A stretch of DNA of 64,000 bases from Ascarosepion bandense. Lineage: Eukaryota > Mollusca > Cephalopoda > Sepiida > Sepiidae. The stretch lies in contig JBBBDQ010000445.1 of the NCBI GenBank assembly GCA_037127315.1, forward strand, positions 1,311,001-1,375,000, written 5' to 3'. A program made the translations under genes and the position numbers. Below, piece after piece: positions 43,080 through 53,039 of the stretch; position 1 is the first letter of the stretch; each line of letters starts with the position of its first letter. The notes under the pieces are model-generated. The model worked only from the letters and a program-made list of their open reading frames with translations, had not been told where the DNA came from and did no database searches.

Positions 43080-44235
43080 TTTTTTTACTATCTCTCCTAG
43101 TCCCTGTTCTGCCAACCATTTACACAAGCTCGTTAGGTAGGTTATGCATTGTTTTTCCTCTTGCCTTTAATATGTCGTGTGAGTGTCAAATTCTCTTAGT
43201 AAAGTTTTGTCTTTTTGCTGTCTCTCCTAACCCCTGTTCTGCCAACCATTTACACAAGCTCGTTAGGTAGGTTATGCCTTGTTTTTCCTCTTGCCTTTAA
43301 TATGTCGTGTGAGTGTCAAATTCTCTTAGTAAAGTTTTGTCTTTTTTCTGTCTCTCCTAACCCCTGTTCTGCCAACCATTTACACAAGTTCGTTAGGTAG
43401 GTTATGCCTTGTTTTTCCTCTTGCCTTTAATATGTCGTGTGAGTGTCAAATTCTCTTAGTAAAGTTTTGTCTTTTTTCTGTCTCTCCTAACCCCTGTTCT
43501 GCCAACCATTTACACAAGCTCGTTAGGTAGGTTATGCATTGTTTTTCCTCTTGCCTTTAATATGTCGTGTGAGTGTCAAATTCTCTTAGTAAAGTTTTGT
43601 CTTTTTTCTGTCTCTCCTAACCCCTGTTCTGCCAACCATTTACACAAGTTCGTTAGGTAGGTTATGCCTTGTTTTTCCTCTTGCCTTTAATATGTCGTGT
43701 GAGTGTCAAATTCTCTTAGTAAAGTTTTGTCTTTTTTCTGTCTCTCCTAACCCCTGTTCTGCCAACCATTTACACAAGCTCGTTAGGTAGGTTATGCATT
43801 GTTTTTCCTCTTGCCTTTAATATGTCCTGTGAGTGTCAAATTCTCTTAGTAAAGTTTCTCCTTTGCTATCTCTCCTAATCCCTGTTCTGCCAATTTTTTA
43901 CACAAACTCATTAGGTAGGTTATGCATTGTTTTTCTCTCTCCCTTTTGCTTTCAATATGTCCTGTGAGTGTCAAAATCTCTTAGGAAAGTTGCTTTTTTG
44001 CTATCTCTCCTAATCCCTGTTCTGTTAACCATTTACGCGAACTCATTAGGTAGGTTATGCACTGTTTTCCTCTGTCCTTCTTGCCTTCAATATGTTCTGT
44101 GAGTGTCAAATTCTCTTAGTAAAGTTTATCCTTTTGCTATCTCTCCTAATCCCTGTTCTGCCAACCATTTACACAAGCTCGTTAGGCAGGTTTTGAGCTG
44201 CTTTTGTCCGTCACTCTTGTCTTCAGTAAGACCTG
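43080..44235. repeat. 130-bp satellite derived from antisense RTE-A, about 9 units
   Basis: 'gccaaccatttacacaag' recurs at 43111, 43241, 43371, 43501, 43631 and 43761, exactly 130 bp apart. It then drifts to 43889, 44024 and 44160. Central units are almost identical and the outer ones diverged. Variant pairs (ctcg/ttcg, gcattg/gccttg) show that units 3-4 and 5-6 form a repeated 260-bp dimer. The unit matches antisense RTE-A ('tatgtcgtgtgagtgtcaaa' corresponds to 'gtgagtatcaga'). Confidence 0.9.
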
Positions 44236-44283
44236 TGAGTTTATGCCGTAGAAATTTCAACTATTTCTTTTTTATTCTAAGCA

Positions 44284-44645
44284 TCTTCTTCTATGTGCCC
44301 TGTCCCTTCAGGACGTAGGCGATCATGGTTCTCCACATCCCCTTATCCCTTGTGGCTCTTAGTATGTTTGCTCCTGTTACACCTCGCAACCCCCATTCCG
44401 CCATCCACCTGATCAGGCCCTGCAAATATATTATCCACTGCCTTCCTCTGTCTCTTTTTCCTTCTATCTGTCAGTATCAGGTTCTCCAAGCTCTCCTTCC
44501 TTATTGCATGATGACCTTTTTGTTTCCATTTTTAATGTTATCACTGCTCACATGTACAGTGTGTTCTTAGCGCCCTTCTGTAGAACCACATTTCTGTTGC
44601 CTCAAGTCTCCTCTTTATTTGTGAGAAAATTGTCTAGCCATATAC
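44284..44645 (-). mobile_element. RTE-A antisense copy
   Basis: 'tgccctgtcccttcagga', 'cacctgatcaggccctgcaa' and 'gtatcaggttctccaagctc' match the 11 kb copy. Frames are broken. A small further piece lies at 44962-45025. Confidence 0.8.
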
Positions 44646-44649
44646 AAGG

Positions 44650-45590
44650 ACTAATATTATGTAACAGTTCAGTACACTTTTTTTGGCTTCTCACAATTTT
44701 TTTTCCATTACTTTGATTAGATTTTGGAAGACATCTTTCACTGTTTCAATACACCTTCAAAGTTTATTGTACTTTCTGTACTCTGTTAAAACTCTTTCAG
44801 GATATTTAAACTTTTCTCATTGCTTGATTTTGGTATCTCTAATTATCAGGTAACTTCGTCTACTGGTATCTTTGTGCATTTATTACGGTTTTTTAAAATT
44901 CTAATAATTAAAAATAGTGAGTCTTTATCATATTGCATGATGATATTTTTCTTTCTTTTTTAAATGTCATGTCTTTCCAGAATGTTGCTGATTACTGCTT
45001 TTAAAGATTCGTTTTCTTTATCTGTAGATTGCTATGACGTTTTGGGGATTGATTATCCTTGAAAAATGCATGAATCCATCTAATCTCCCTCCTGTGGGTT
45101 AAATAGTAAGATTTGTATCTGACAAAAATTGTTTATGTAATATTTACTTGCAAAAAAGGAAGTATTCTTAGAATCCCAAACATTCCACTCAGTTTAAACT
45201 CTAACATTCCACTCACCCAAACCTGATTCCTGAATATCAACTCTCAAATTCTCAATATTTGCATGACTTTCTGTGTTATTTGTGATGATATCATCATATA
45301 TTATGGCAAAATATACATGGGATAGGTTACAGTGGGTTGAATATTGAGAGCTAATACTTATGGGGCAGGTTTAGATGGGTGGAACGCTAAAAGGTTAAAT
45401 AACCCAGAAATGGTTGACAAACTGTAAAAAACATCAACCACAAATCAATTTTGGTAATAACTGACTGACTTATTTTTATGGCTTATCAACCCTTTGTTGG
45501 TTATTTAAATCCGACACATATTTTGGATTGTAAAAGTACTTTTTTTTTTATGTGTGAATATTGATTAGTAATATTTTTGAGAAAAACAAT
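44650..45590. other. AT-rich DNA with an imperfect inverted repeat
   Basis: No gene. Arms 'ccactcacccaaacctg' (about 45193-45245) and 'caggtttagatgggtgg' (about 45335-45385) pair imperfectly around ATGATATCAT, which may be an old MITE. Confidence 0.35.
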
Positions 45591-45599
45591 GACTTTTCC

Positions 45600-45735
45600 A
45601 CGTACAAATTCTATTATTCAACCCATAGCTGGATGGAGAAAAACTGGTTTCATGCCTTTCCCAAGAGTATTTACATTTAAATGAATGTAATGAACTTGAC
45701 TGGACTTTGAACTCGGCTCTCCAAGCAAGAAGTGC
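45600..45735 (-). mobile_element. tRNA-derived SINE fragment
   Basis: Antisense body and B-box region ('ttcatgcctttcccaagag', 'ctttgaactcggctct'). Confidence 0.65.
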
Positions 45736-45839
45736 AATAGAAAAAACTGTCAGCTTAGAACTTACGGGTTCATCTAGCCATTTCCACTGTAAAATGATGA
45801 GAGCTTACTGCTAATTCAGTACTGCACTTAAATTCATAA

Positions 45840-46052
45840 AGTCTAGATACTATAGAGAAAAGTTCACTGAACAGTTCTTAGACAGGAATTACAAAAGATT
45901 TCTAACAAACAGGAAAGTAAAAGGCATTTATTGTCGAGTGTAGAGAAAATAGGAGCCAGTTCAGGAGCACATTTCTTTAGGATTGTTGCAGGGATACCAT
46001 CAAGTCTGCATAATTTGTGAGGATCCAGTTTAGAAATAATAGCAGAAATCAT
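45840..46052 (-). pseudogene. LINE-B RT N-terminal fragment
   Basis: The minus-strand frame 46052-45864 reads ISAIISKLDPHKLCRLDGIP, then ATILKKCAPELAPIFS. It aligns with SNIISKLDHHKVSGDDDIP at 53326-53385 in the long copy. Truncated on both sides; a SINE abuts at 46055. Confidence 0.8.
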
Positions 46053-46054
46053 GG

Positions 46055-46312
46055 ATAGTTATGTGCCATGTGAGATACACACTTGGGTGAACAGGTCTCA
46101 AAAGAGACATGACTGACTAGACAGGAGATTTTCCCACAATATGTTGCCATTACTTTCTGCAGTAAGCTGGTTGCCAACCAAGGCTATAGAACTCAATCAG
46201 TTCTGCTATTTAATCCATAGCTGGTAGAAGTGTTGGATTCATACCTTTCCCAAGGGTATATGTGCATAAGTGAACAAAATGAATTTGACAGGAATTTGAA
46301 CTCACTCCTCCT
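46055..46312 (-). mobile_element. tRNA-derived SINE
   Basis: Antisense copy with 3' hairpin remnant 'gtctcaaaagagacatgac', body and B-box region; the A box end is diverged and runs into (TA)n. Confidence 0.75.
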
Positions 46313-46316
46313 AGAG

Positions 46317-46317
<1 letters not shown>

Positions 46318-46356
<39 letters not shown>
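46318..46356. repeat. (TA)n microsatellite
   Basis: TA tract at the left boundary of TA-element copy 4. Confidence 0.95.
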
Positions 46357-46357
<1 letters not shown>

Positions 46358-46359
<2 letters not shown>

Positions 46360-47035
46360 AAAGGCAAGATGTTTGTGTCTGTCTATCTGTCTTTTATACA
46401 AATCCACAATTTTTATCCGATTCTCACCAAACTTCACACAAATATTTTTTAGGCTTCCAGTCAGGTCATGGGCTACTTATTTTTTCCAATTTCCCCTGAT
46501 ATTGGAAATTGATACCCTGATATCTGATCAGGTCTGATCACAATTTCAGCCCTTTTATCGTGGTTCTTGCTGCAGAATTTGCTCTAACTTGGTAAAATTA
46601 TAGTTTTTAGTCTCAAACATTAGTAGATTTTCTCAGATGACTAATTGTCCCCGATATTGGAAATCGATATCCCCGATATTATATCAAATCTGATCAAAAA
46701 CTGATATTCAGCCATCAATATGGCTCATTTTCTCCAATTTTACTCTCGATGGGTATGATAAGTTTTCATGGACTTACTTAGGTTAGTTTATCCTTGGATG
46801 CCTCCAATATTGGAAATCGATACCCCGATATTCTATCGGGTCTGATCAAAATCAGGGTTTCAGCCCTTTCATTTTGGTTTTTGCTTCGGGTTTTGCTCTA
46901 AGTAGATATAATTGTAGTTCTTAGTCTTAACAACTTATGTTTTTCGTGCCAACGTCCAAAGAGTCTGAGCTCTAGGACCATAGATTAGTTTTAAAGCTTT
47001 CATTACATCCGAGCAATGCCTGGCTATACTGCTAG
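46358..47035 (-). mobile_element. TA-element copy 4, variant interior
   Basis: The right end on the + strand ('gccaacgtccaaagagtctg', 'ctggctatactgctagtata') is the canonical start in antisense. The middle differs from other copies, with repeated 'ccgatattggaaatcgatac'-type sequence. It is either a subfamily or a recombinant. Confidence 0.65.
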
Positions 47036-47060
47036 TATATATATATATATATATAGTCAT

Positions 47061-47103
47061 CCGCAGACAGATCTGTTTGACTGTATTAAGCTCATCAGTA
47101 CGG
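47061..47103 (-). ncRNA. Hammerhead-like motif with perfect stems I and III
   Basis: Minus strand: stem I CCGUA/UGCGG (47103-47099 with 47065-47061), core CUGAUGA (47098-47092), and stem III from the palindrome ACAGAUCUGU (47076-47067). The next base gives a GUC cleavage triplet, the most common natural one. Stem II is eroded and G12 of GAAA reads C, so this copy is probably inactive. The flank to about 47290 may be the rest of its element. Confidence 0.5.
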
Positions 47104-47289
47104 TTAGACTCAGATTGCTTTTAGCCCAAGATTGAAACCCGACTGAATTGGCGTCAGTTGGCGATTTTACCTCTGGGCTATGGGCGCTCGGTAGAAGAAG
47201 GCAGACTTTTTAGCGTGTTTATTATCATTATACACGCCCAATAGCCAGAGTGCTCTAATTCATTATTGAATTAGCAATGCATATATATA

Positions 47290-47875
47290 GACATTACTCA
47301 AAATCATTTCTTGGCTAGATTTTAGCTTATAACACTTGCTAATTTTTTATTTTTTTTAATAGAAATTCTTATGCCATTCTTTTGTCTCAGAAAAGCAAAC
47401 CTTTAACTTAACTCCCTTTGTTCATGAGTCAAAATATAAAATGAAAGTCTTTTGTCTTTTCCCTGCTTTTGCCGTTTTGCAGTTTTTCTATAGAAAGAAA
47501 GAATAAAAGTAAAAATGATTTACTGCTAAAAAGAAAGTTACTGACGTTTAGATATCTGAAAATCATCCTTTATCTTTTTAATTTTATTTTTGCTAAATTT
47601 TACCCAGCTTGTTAATTGAGCTTGTAAAATTACCATGAAGAGTTCATGACACATTTAGGTTACACACTAAAACAACTACGTAATCAAATATTAGATTAGA
47701 AAATTAAGAGAGAAAGAAGCCATTTGTTATATGCACTCATTTGCCTGCATTAAAAAAAAAACCCAAAAGTATTTCAGTCCAAATATTTTAATAAATGACA
47801 TAAGCACTGTTATTTTTTACATATTTCATAAATCAGCCATTCTTTGCACTATTATGTTTCAAGTCAACGCAAAGA
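47290..47875. other. Intron-like DNA, no recognised gene
   Basis: Unique-looking AT-rich sequence without open frames of interest. Confidence 0.45.
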
Positions 47876-47879
47876 CATC

Positions 47880-48268
47880 TTCTATAGAAGGTACCCCCCA
47901 TATATGAATTTACTCAAGCCACAAGATTAGCAACTAGGTCCCACCCTTTTACTGTGAAACCAATAAATTGTAAACGCAAATTCTACTCCAGCAGCTTCAT
48001 TTCTTGTACTTTTCACCTGTGGAATTCCCTTCCGCATACTAGCTTTCCTGACAGCTATAATCTCCAAGAATTTAAATGTAAAGTCGAAAGTCACCTCCTG
48101 TCTCACTAACTTACATCCTCTCTCTCATGATTTTTTCTTCGTCCACCCCACTCTCATCAGTATTTTCTTCCTTCTCCTACTCTCTTCCTGACATCCCCTG
48201 CAACCTCTCACTCCTCATAACATACCTCCTATGTAACCCCCTGCATAACAGTGGCAGTAAAATGCCAA
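47880..48268 (+). mobile_element. LINE-B 3' copy, both ends lost
   Basis: C-terminal coding and 3' untranslated sequence ('ttctactccagcagcttcat', 'tttaaatgtaaagtcgaaag') stop at 'cagtggcagtaaaatgcc', just before the terminal signature. Confidence 0.8.
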
Positions 48269-48815
48269 GATGAGAGCAAAAGTTTGAAATAATTCCAAGG
48301 TTATTGCTGCAACATATGTACAACTTGAGGATGAATTGTGACATCTCCAAAATTCACAAAATACATTCCATTCTCCAAAAAAGGTCGTTTCTATTTGAAC
48401 ACATTTTTTAAACAAGACGGCTGACTTCATCACTGGATTAACCACTTAGCAGGGCCACTGTCACACAGGAATGAGCAAGGGACAAAAACAACAATGTTTA
48501 ACTTGAAGAACATTCACTTGATGAAGCATTTCAAGAGTCTCCATAGCAATTTTGTAGCACTTCATACAAAATTTGATGCAGGCATGCAATTAAAATTTGT
48601 AAAGATTGCAGTGCCATTCCAACACAATTTAAAAAACACCATATAATAATTGAATACAAAAGCCATTACACAGATTGGCCCAGTTGGTTGGGTACTAATC
48701 GGTGTTTGCTACATGTTTGCCACACTCCAGAGCATTGGGCAAATTGATGCACCTCCCACCCAGATATGGCAGCAATACTCTATTTTGACTCTTATCTGAC
48801 TCTTGTAAAGACGAG
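48269..48815. other. Unique-looking DNA, no recognised gene
   Basis: No repeat family or exon signal that I can support. Confidence 0.45.
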
Positions 48816-48934
48816 GCTTATGGCCATATCACGTTGAATACACCAATTCTTGCTTGATCACCGAAGTTAAGCAAAGTTGAGCCTGGTCAGTACTTAGATG
48901 GGTAACTGCTTGGGAATACCAGGTGCTGTAAGCG
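48816..48934 (+). rRNA. 5S rRNA-like sequence heading a SINE
   Basis: About 119 nt follows 5S rRNA end to end: 'gcttatggccatatcacg', 'gatcaccgaagttaagca' (box A region), 'gatgggtaactgcttggg' (intermediate element to box C) and 'aggtgctgtaagc'. It differs from the canonical animal sequence at several positions and is fused to a SINE. It is therefore a mobile 5S-derived promoter head or pseudogene, not a genuine rRNA locus. Confidence 0.6.
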
Positions 48935-49105
48935 TTTAGTGACGGATGTGCATTGTGGTGCAGTGGATATCGGCTCAGAAAGAGAAACCGGTGAGCCGAG
49001 TTCAAATTCCAGTTGAATACCCTGCATTCACTTAAGCACTGGTACCCTTGGGAAAGGTATTAATCCGTCCCTTCCCTCCAGTTATGGGTTAAATAACAGG
49101 GTAGA
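48935..49105 (+). mobile_element. tRNA-derived SINE downstream of 5S head
   Basis: A box TGGTGCAGTGG, B box GAGTTCAAATTCC and body to 'ttatgggttaaataacaggg', truncated 3'. A family D-like A-rich fragment follows at 49190-49310 ('ttaccagcaataaat'). Confidence 0.75.
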
Positions 49106-49483
49106 ACTTGGGGACCCTGCCCTTAAAAACAAATCCTAATGAATCTTGATACTCGAAAAAGAAAAAAGTATTACTAGACCCAAAACTTATAAAAAAAACA
49201 ACAATAAATTGTTGAAAGGAAAAGGTATTACCAGCAATAAATAAATAAAATTTAGTTGGCAATAAATGACATGCCAAGGTTAATATGCCATAAAACAAAA
49301 CAACCAACCAAGTGTAAAGATGAAGCATGGCAGAAGGGCTCTATCAAATCTGGAAAGTGAAAATTGGGAGGTTTTCCAGACTTGTACAGTATGGAAAACC
49401 TCTAATGCAACATTCTGCAGTTAGAATTTCTATTACAGGATGTGATTAGAGAGAAAGTCATTATCTAATTCAAACTTATTTAT

Positions 49484-49795
49484 AAATGAAACTTTGTCTG
49501 TGTGTGTGTGTGTGTCCGTTACCTATAGACTCCGAAACGGCTGAACCAATTTTCTTGAAGATTTACACAGTTGTACTATAAGTGTCTGTGAGTGTTCTTA
49601 GCTAGGTTTTGTGTCGAGATACCCCCAATAAATATCAATAATCGAAAAAATTGGGTTATAGAAGGAGTGGTCTGATTTTAATCAAATCTGATACACTCAT
49701 AGACAAAGACATAAGAAATGATATTCAGAAGTTTCAAGGTTGCAGTTCTTACAATAGTGCAGAAAATCGATTTTTTATATATATATATATATAAT

Positions 49796-49828
<33 letters not shown>

Positions 49829-50219
49829 AGGCAAGATGTTTGTGTGTGTGTTTGTTTATCTACCTGTATGTTTCTATTTTTTCAGCCCTTTTATTTTAGT
49901 TTTTGCTTTGGGTTTGGCTCTAAGTAAGTATAATTGTAGTTCTTAGTCTCAGCCATGATACCATTTACTCAGAGGAATTATTTAGCATTCAAAATTCAGT
50001 TTACAACGAAAAAAAACTTATTTGATATCGATAACAGGAAATCAAAATTTGACTTACATCCATTCATTTTTCTTACAGTCTACGGTTTCGCTTTAACTGA
50101 AAACAACTATTGCTTTTTAGTCTTTCGTGCCAACGTCCAAAGAGTCTGAGCTCCAGGACCATGGATTAGTTTTAAAGCTTTCATTACACCCGAGCAACAC
50201 CTGGCTATACTGCTAGTAT
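49484..50219 (-). mobile_element. TA-element copy 5
   Basis: Antisense complete copy: 'aaacggctgaaccaattttc', internal (TA)n at 49780-49828, 'ttttgctttgggtttggctc', 'gagctccaggaccatgg', and the end 'ggctatactgctagtata' followed by TA. Confidence 0.8.
49780..49828. repeat. (TA)n microsatellite inside TA-element
   Basis: Interrupted TA tract between the two halves of copy 5. Confidence 0.9.
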
Positions 50220-50344
50220 ATATATATTTACTTAGATTTTTCTATTCCATTATGATATAATTGACAGGAGTTTGCTTCACTATTACTCCAGAAATATGCT
50301 TGGGTTCATGACACTACACAACTTCTTTTCCTTTGTAACTCTAA

Positions 50345-50505
50345 ATTTAAATGCAGTGTCAGTCGTTATCTACTGTCTTCTTGATTAGTCTTCTGTTGTT
50401 CTCGCTCCTTCATAATGTTTCTCATTTTTCTTATTCTTTTACACTTAATAACCCCCTTGTGTCTTAGTGGCTTTACTGCCTTACATAGGGTGGTATGATT
50501 AAAGA
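50345..50505 (+). mobile_element. LINE-B 3' tail
   Basis: 'tttaaatgcagtgtcag' to 'gccttacatagggtggtatg'; degenerate. A scrap of antisense RTE-A ('attgtccagcattcactgcc') follows at 50548. Confidence 0.6.
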
Positions 50506-50833
50506 AGTAAAATCGTCTATAGATTTGCATCTTCGTCTGTCTCAGAAATTGTCCAGCATTCACTGCCATCCAGGAGGACTGATATTATTTTGCAGCTTAA
50601 CATCCTCTTTTATCTTTCAAAAGCTATTTTCCTGTTTCTTGCTTAGCTTTTGAAAGGCATTTTTCTTATTCCAGTGCCCCTTCAAGTATCAGATTTCTAT
50701 TTCATGCTTTTAAAAGCACATATGAAAAAAAACATTGTTTATTGGAAAAATTTTCAAAATCTTCATTTGGGTCAAAAAATTGACTTTGTATTGTAACATT
50801 TCATGCCTTTTTGTCCATATTTATAAGATCAGG

Positions 50834-51148
50834 TATTGTAATTATTTACATTGTTCAGACTGTTGTCCTCATCTTTGTTACAATATTCACATGGCCCAGT
50901 CAATAAAAGCATCAATTGGATCTAGTGACTTGATCCAAAGTTATGAGTTCAAAACCTGGCTAAAGCAGTGGTAAACAAAAAAAAATTAAAGTGTTAAATT
51001 GAGAACAATCTATCCCAGTGATCGAAATCAAGGGTTCAGTTCAAAATTCCTCATAACCTGATTAAGGTTTGATTATACAACAGCCGAAATGTCATGAATA
51101 TGACAACAAAGATGAGGACAACAGTTCAAATAAGGTAAATAATTTTTA
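50834..51148 (+). mobile_element. Family H repeat, minus tail joined to a plus copy
   Basis: 50834-50891 is an antisense tail ('tatttacattgttcag', 'cctcatctttgtta'). A plus copy then begins near 50895 ('tgagttcaaaacctggc', B-box-like) and runs to 'aggtaaataat'. Its hammerhead-like core has CUGAUUA, with GAAAUGUC kept. It ends 70 bp before the candidate exon at 51219. Confidence 0.6.
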
Positions 51149-51218
51149 TGCTTTTTTTTTTAAAAATTCATTCAAATTTTTTAATTTATTTATCTTGTTT
51201 GTTTCTTTTTAATTGTAG

Positions 51219-51331
51219 GATTCGTAGTGATCACAACATCGACAACAGTACAGCCATTTTGAAAGAATGGGCAAGCCATGCAAAACGCCTTTATCATTCC
51301 ATAGATTTAAAAGCAAGTGAAAAAAAGGGAG
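51219..51331 (+). CDS. Candidate internal coding exon, 113 nt
   Basis: A textbook acceptor (tgtttctttttaattgtag) and donor (GAG/GTAAGT) bound the segment. Only one frame is open: the third base of a split codon, 37 codons beginning IRSDHNIDNSTAILKEWASH and including AKRLYHSIDLKASEKKG, then one base. Intron phases would be 2 upstream and 1 downstream. The other frames stop. It matches none of the repeat families here, and I do not recognise the protein. It cannot join directly to the 11622 exon, which ends at a codon boundary, so further exons would be needed if both belong to one gene. Confidence 0.6.
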
Positions 51332-51399
51332 GTAAGTGAAAATAATATTCAATTAAACTTTAGATGTGATATATATTAAGGTGTACAAAACCCACCTAC

Positions 51400-51625
51400 C
51401 AATGTCATCAGAGAAGACAGTTACGAGAATATCATCTACCTTCCCTAATAGATAATGATTGACCCAAGACTTTGAAGAGATTAAATGTTGTATTGTCTAG
51501 GGAAATATCCATGTGGGAGCCTGTTTTACAAAGTAGAAATTATTTGGAAAAAGTTGTCTAAATGGAACTTCTCCCTTACAAATGGAATACTCAGGAAATG
51601 TGGGTGATTTGATTCATGATACTGA
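51400..51625. repeat. Dispersed repeat family F (copy 1 of 3)
   Basis: Shares 'ctagggaaatatccatgtgg', 'gggagcctgttttaca' and 'cttacaaatggaata' with 52120-52345 and 52690-52935. Class unknown. Confidence 0.55.
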
Positions 51626-51834
51626 TTTATAAACAAGACAGGAGTATTTATAAGAGGGTGCTGAAAATTTCTCAGCTTGGCCCACTTTCCAACATCTGAT
51701 GAAGCATGAGAATCTTTTAAAAAATCTTTTTTTGGTCTGACTTTTTCAGTATTACTTCATGTATTTTTTTTTATTCTTGAGAATTGGCAAAAAAGATATT
51801 AAACACTATTTATTTATGGTCTAGAGGATATTCA

Positions 51835-52090
51835 AATTGGTTGGTTCCAGTGACATGCCCCAAAGAGTTGAGAGTTCAATATCTGGCAACAGCAGTGGTG
51901 AACAAATAAGTTAAAGGGAAATAACTACATTGTATCTGGAAGTGGCATTGCACATGGAATGAGAATGATGTATCTTAGTGATTGAAATAAAGGGCCCACT
52001 TCAAAATTCCTAACACCTGACAAAGCTGAAATGTCATAAACATGGCAATAAAGATGAGGACAACAATCCAGACAGTGTAAATAATTTATT
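51835..52090 (+). mobile_element. Family H repeat
   Basis: Almost complete: 'gagagttcaatatctggc', 'catctggaagtggcat'-like, 'aaattcctaacacctgac', and the tail 'caataaagatgaggacaac'. A deletion has removed stem II of the hammerhead-like core, though GAAAUGUC remains. Confidence 0.65.
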
Positions 52091-52119
52091 TATTAGTTTA
52101 CCATTTTTACTTTTTACAA

Positions 52120-52960
52120 GCATGAAAGTTGCCAAATACAAGCCTCGAGAGTCACTCAAAGTAGTGAGTTACTGAATGAGATGTGAAATATTAATGTGAT
52201 AAGATGTATAAGGAATTGAATATTATGAGGGTATGGTGAATAGATAATAACTGACCTTAGACTTGCAGAGGTTAAAATTTGAGTGTTTAGGGAACCATCC
52301 ACTCGGGAGCCTGTTTCACAGGTAAACTTGTGGTGAAAGAAAAAGGAGGGAAGATCAAAAATGAATATATGATTAATAACAAATGAAATCACTGACTCAA
52401 TTATTATCCATACAAATCACTAACAAGTATTGTCATTTGCAGACTTGCAAAATCTACATGATATAAACAGTATAAATATCTCCAATATTAAAATGATCGC
52501 TTATCCCAGATGTAAATGAGACAGTTTTGGCCTGCTTGACCCTGAGGCTATATTAACTTGTGCCAATAAAAATACATGAATATGACTTGGATTTATTCAG
52601 ATAATGCAATGCTGTATCAGTCAACAGGACTGCTGGCAACAAGTCAGATGCCTGGTTGAGTTCAAACCATGCATGTACTGTGAAATGCTTTACCCAATAC
52701 AAAGCCCAAGAGCCACTCAAAGTAGTGAATAACTAAATGAGGTGTGTGATAGGAATGTAAGAGGAGATAGAAGGAAGTGAAGATTATGAGGATAAGGTGG
52801 ACAGATATGCATTTTGATCCTTGACTTCAAGAGGTTAAGATTGTAGTGTTTAAGAAAGAATCCATGAAGATGTTTGACATGCTAAAGTAGTAATGTTTGG
52901 GATAAAGCTTTTTCTGGTGGAACTTACATCTTACAAATAAAATACAGAAGAAACATGGTT
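52120..52960. repeat. Dispersed repeat family F (copies 2 and 3)
   Basis: Two copies, 52120-52345 and 52690-52935, share 'gagtcactcaaagtagtga'/'gagccactcaaagtagtga' and 'aagaggttaagattgtagtg'. The 52400-52690 interval has no recognised feature. Confidence 0.6.
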
Positions 52961-53039
52961 GCTTTGACACTGTGGACATGGAATGGTGACTCTTAGTTGT
53001 AATATTTTGCCTCTGCTTGCAATGAGTGCAAGAAGATAC

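Noticed and set aside
48816..48934. Genuine 5S rRNA gene
   Set aside because: Diverged, fused to a SINE, and found as decayed partial copies elsewhere in the window.
37540..50149. 64-codon frame conserved between TA-element copies 3 and 5
   Set aside because: The same frame is broken in copies 2 and 6, so identity reflects shared repeat ancestry and not selection on a protein.
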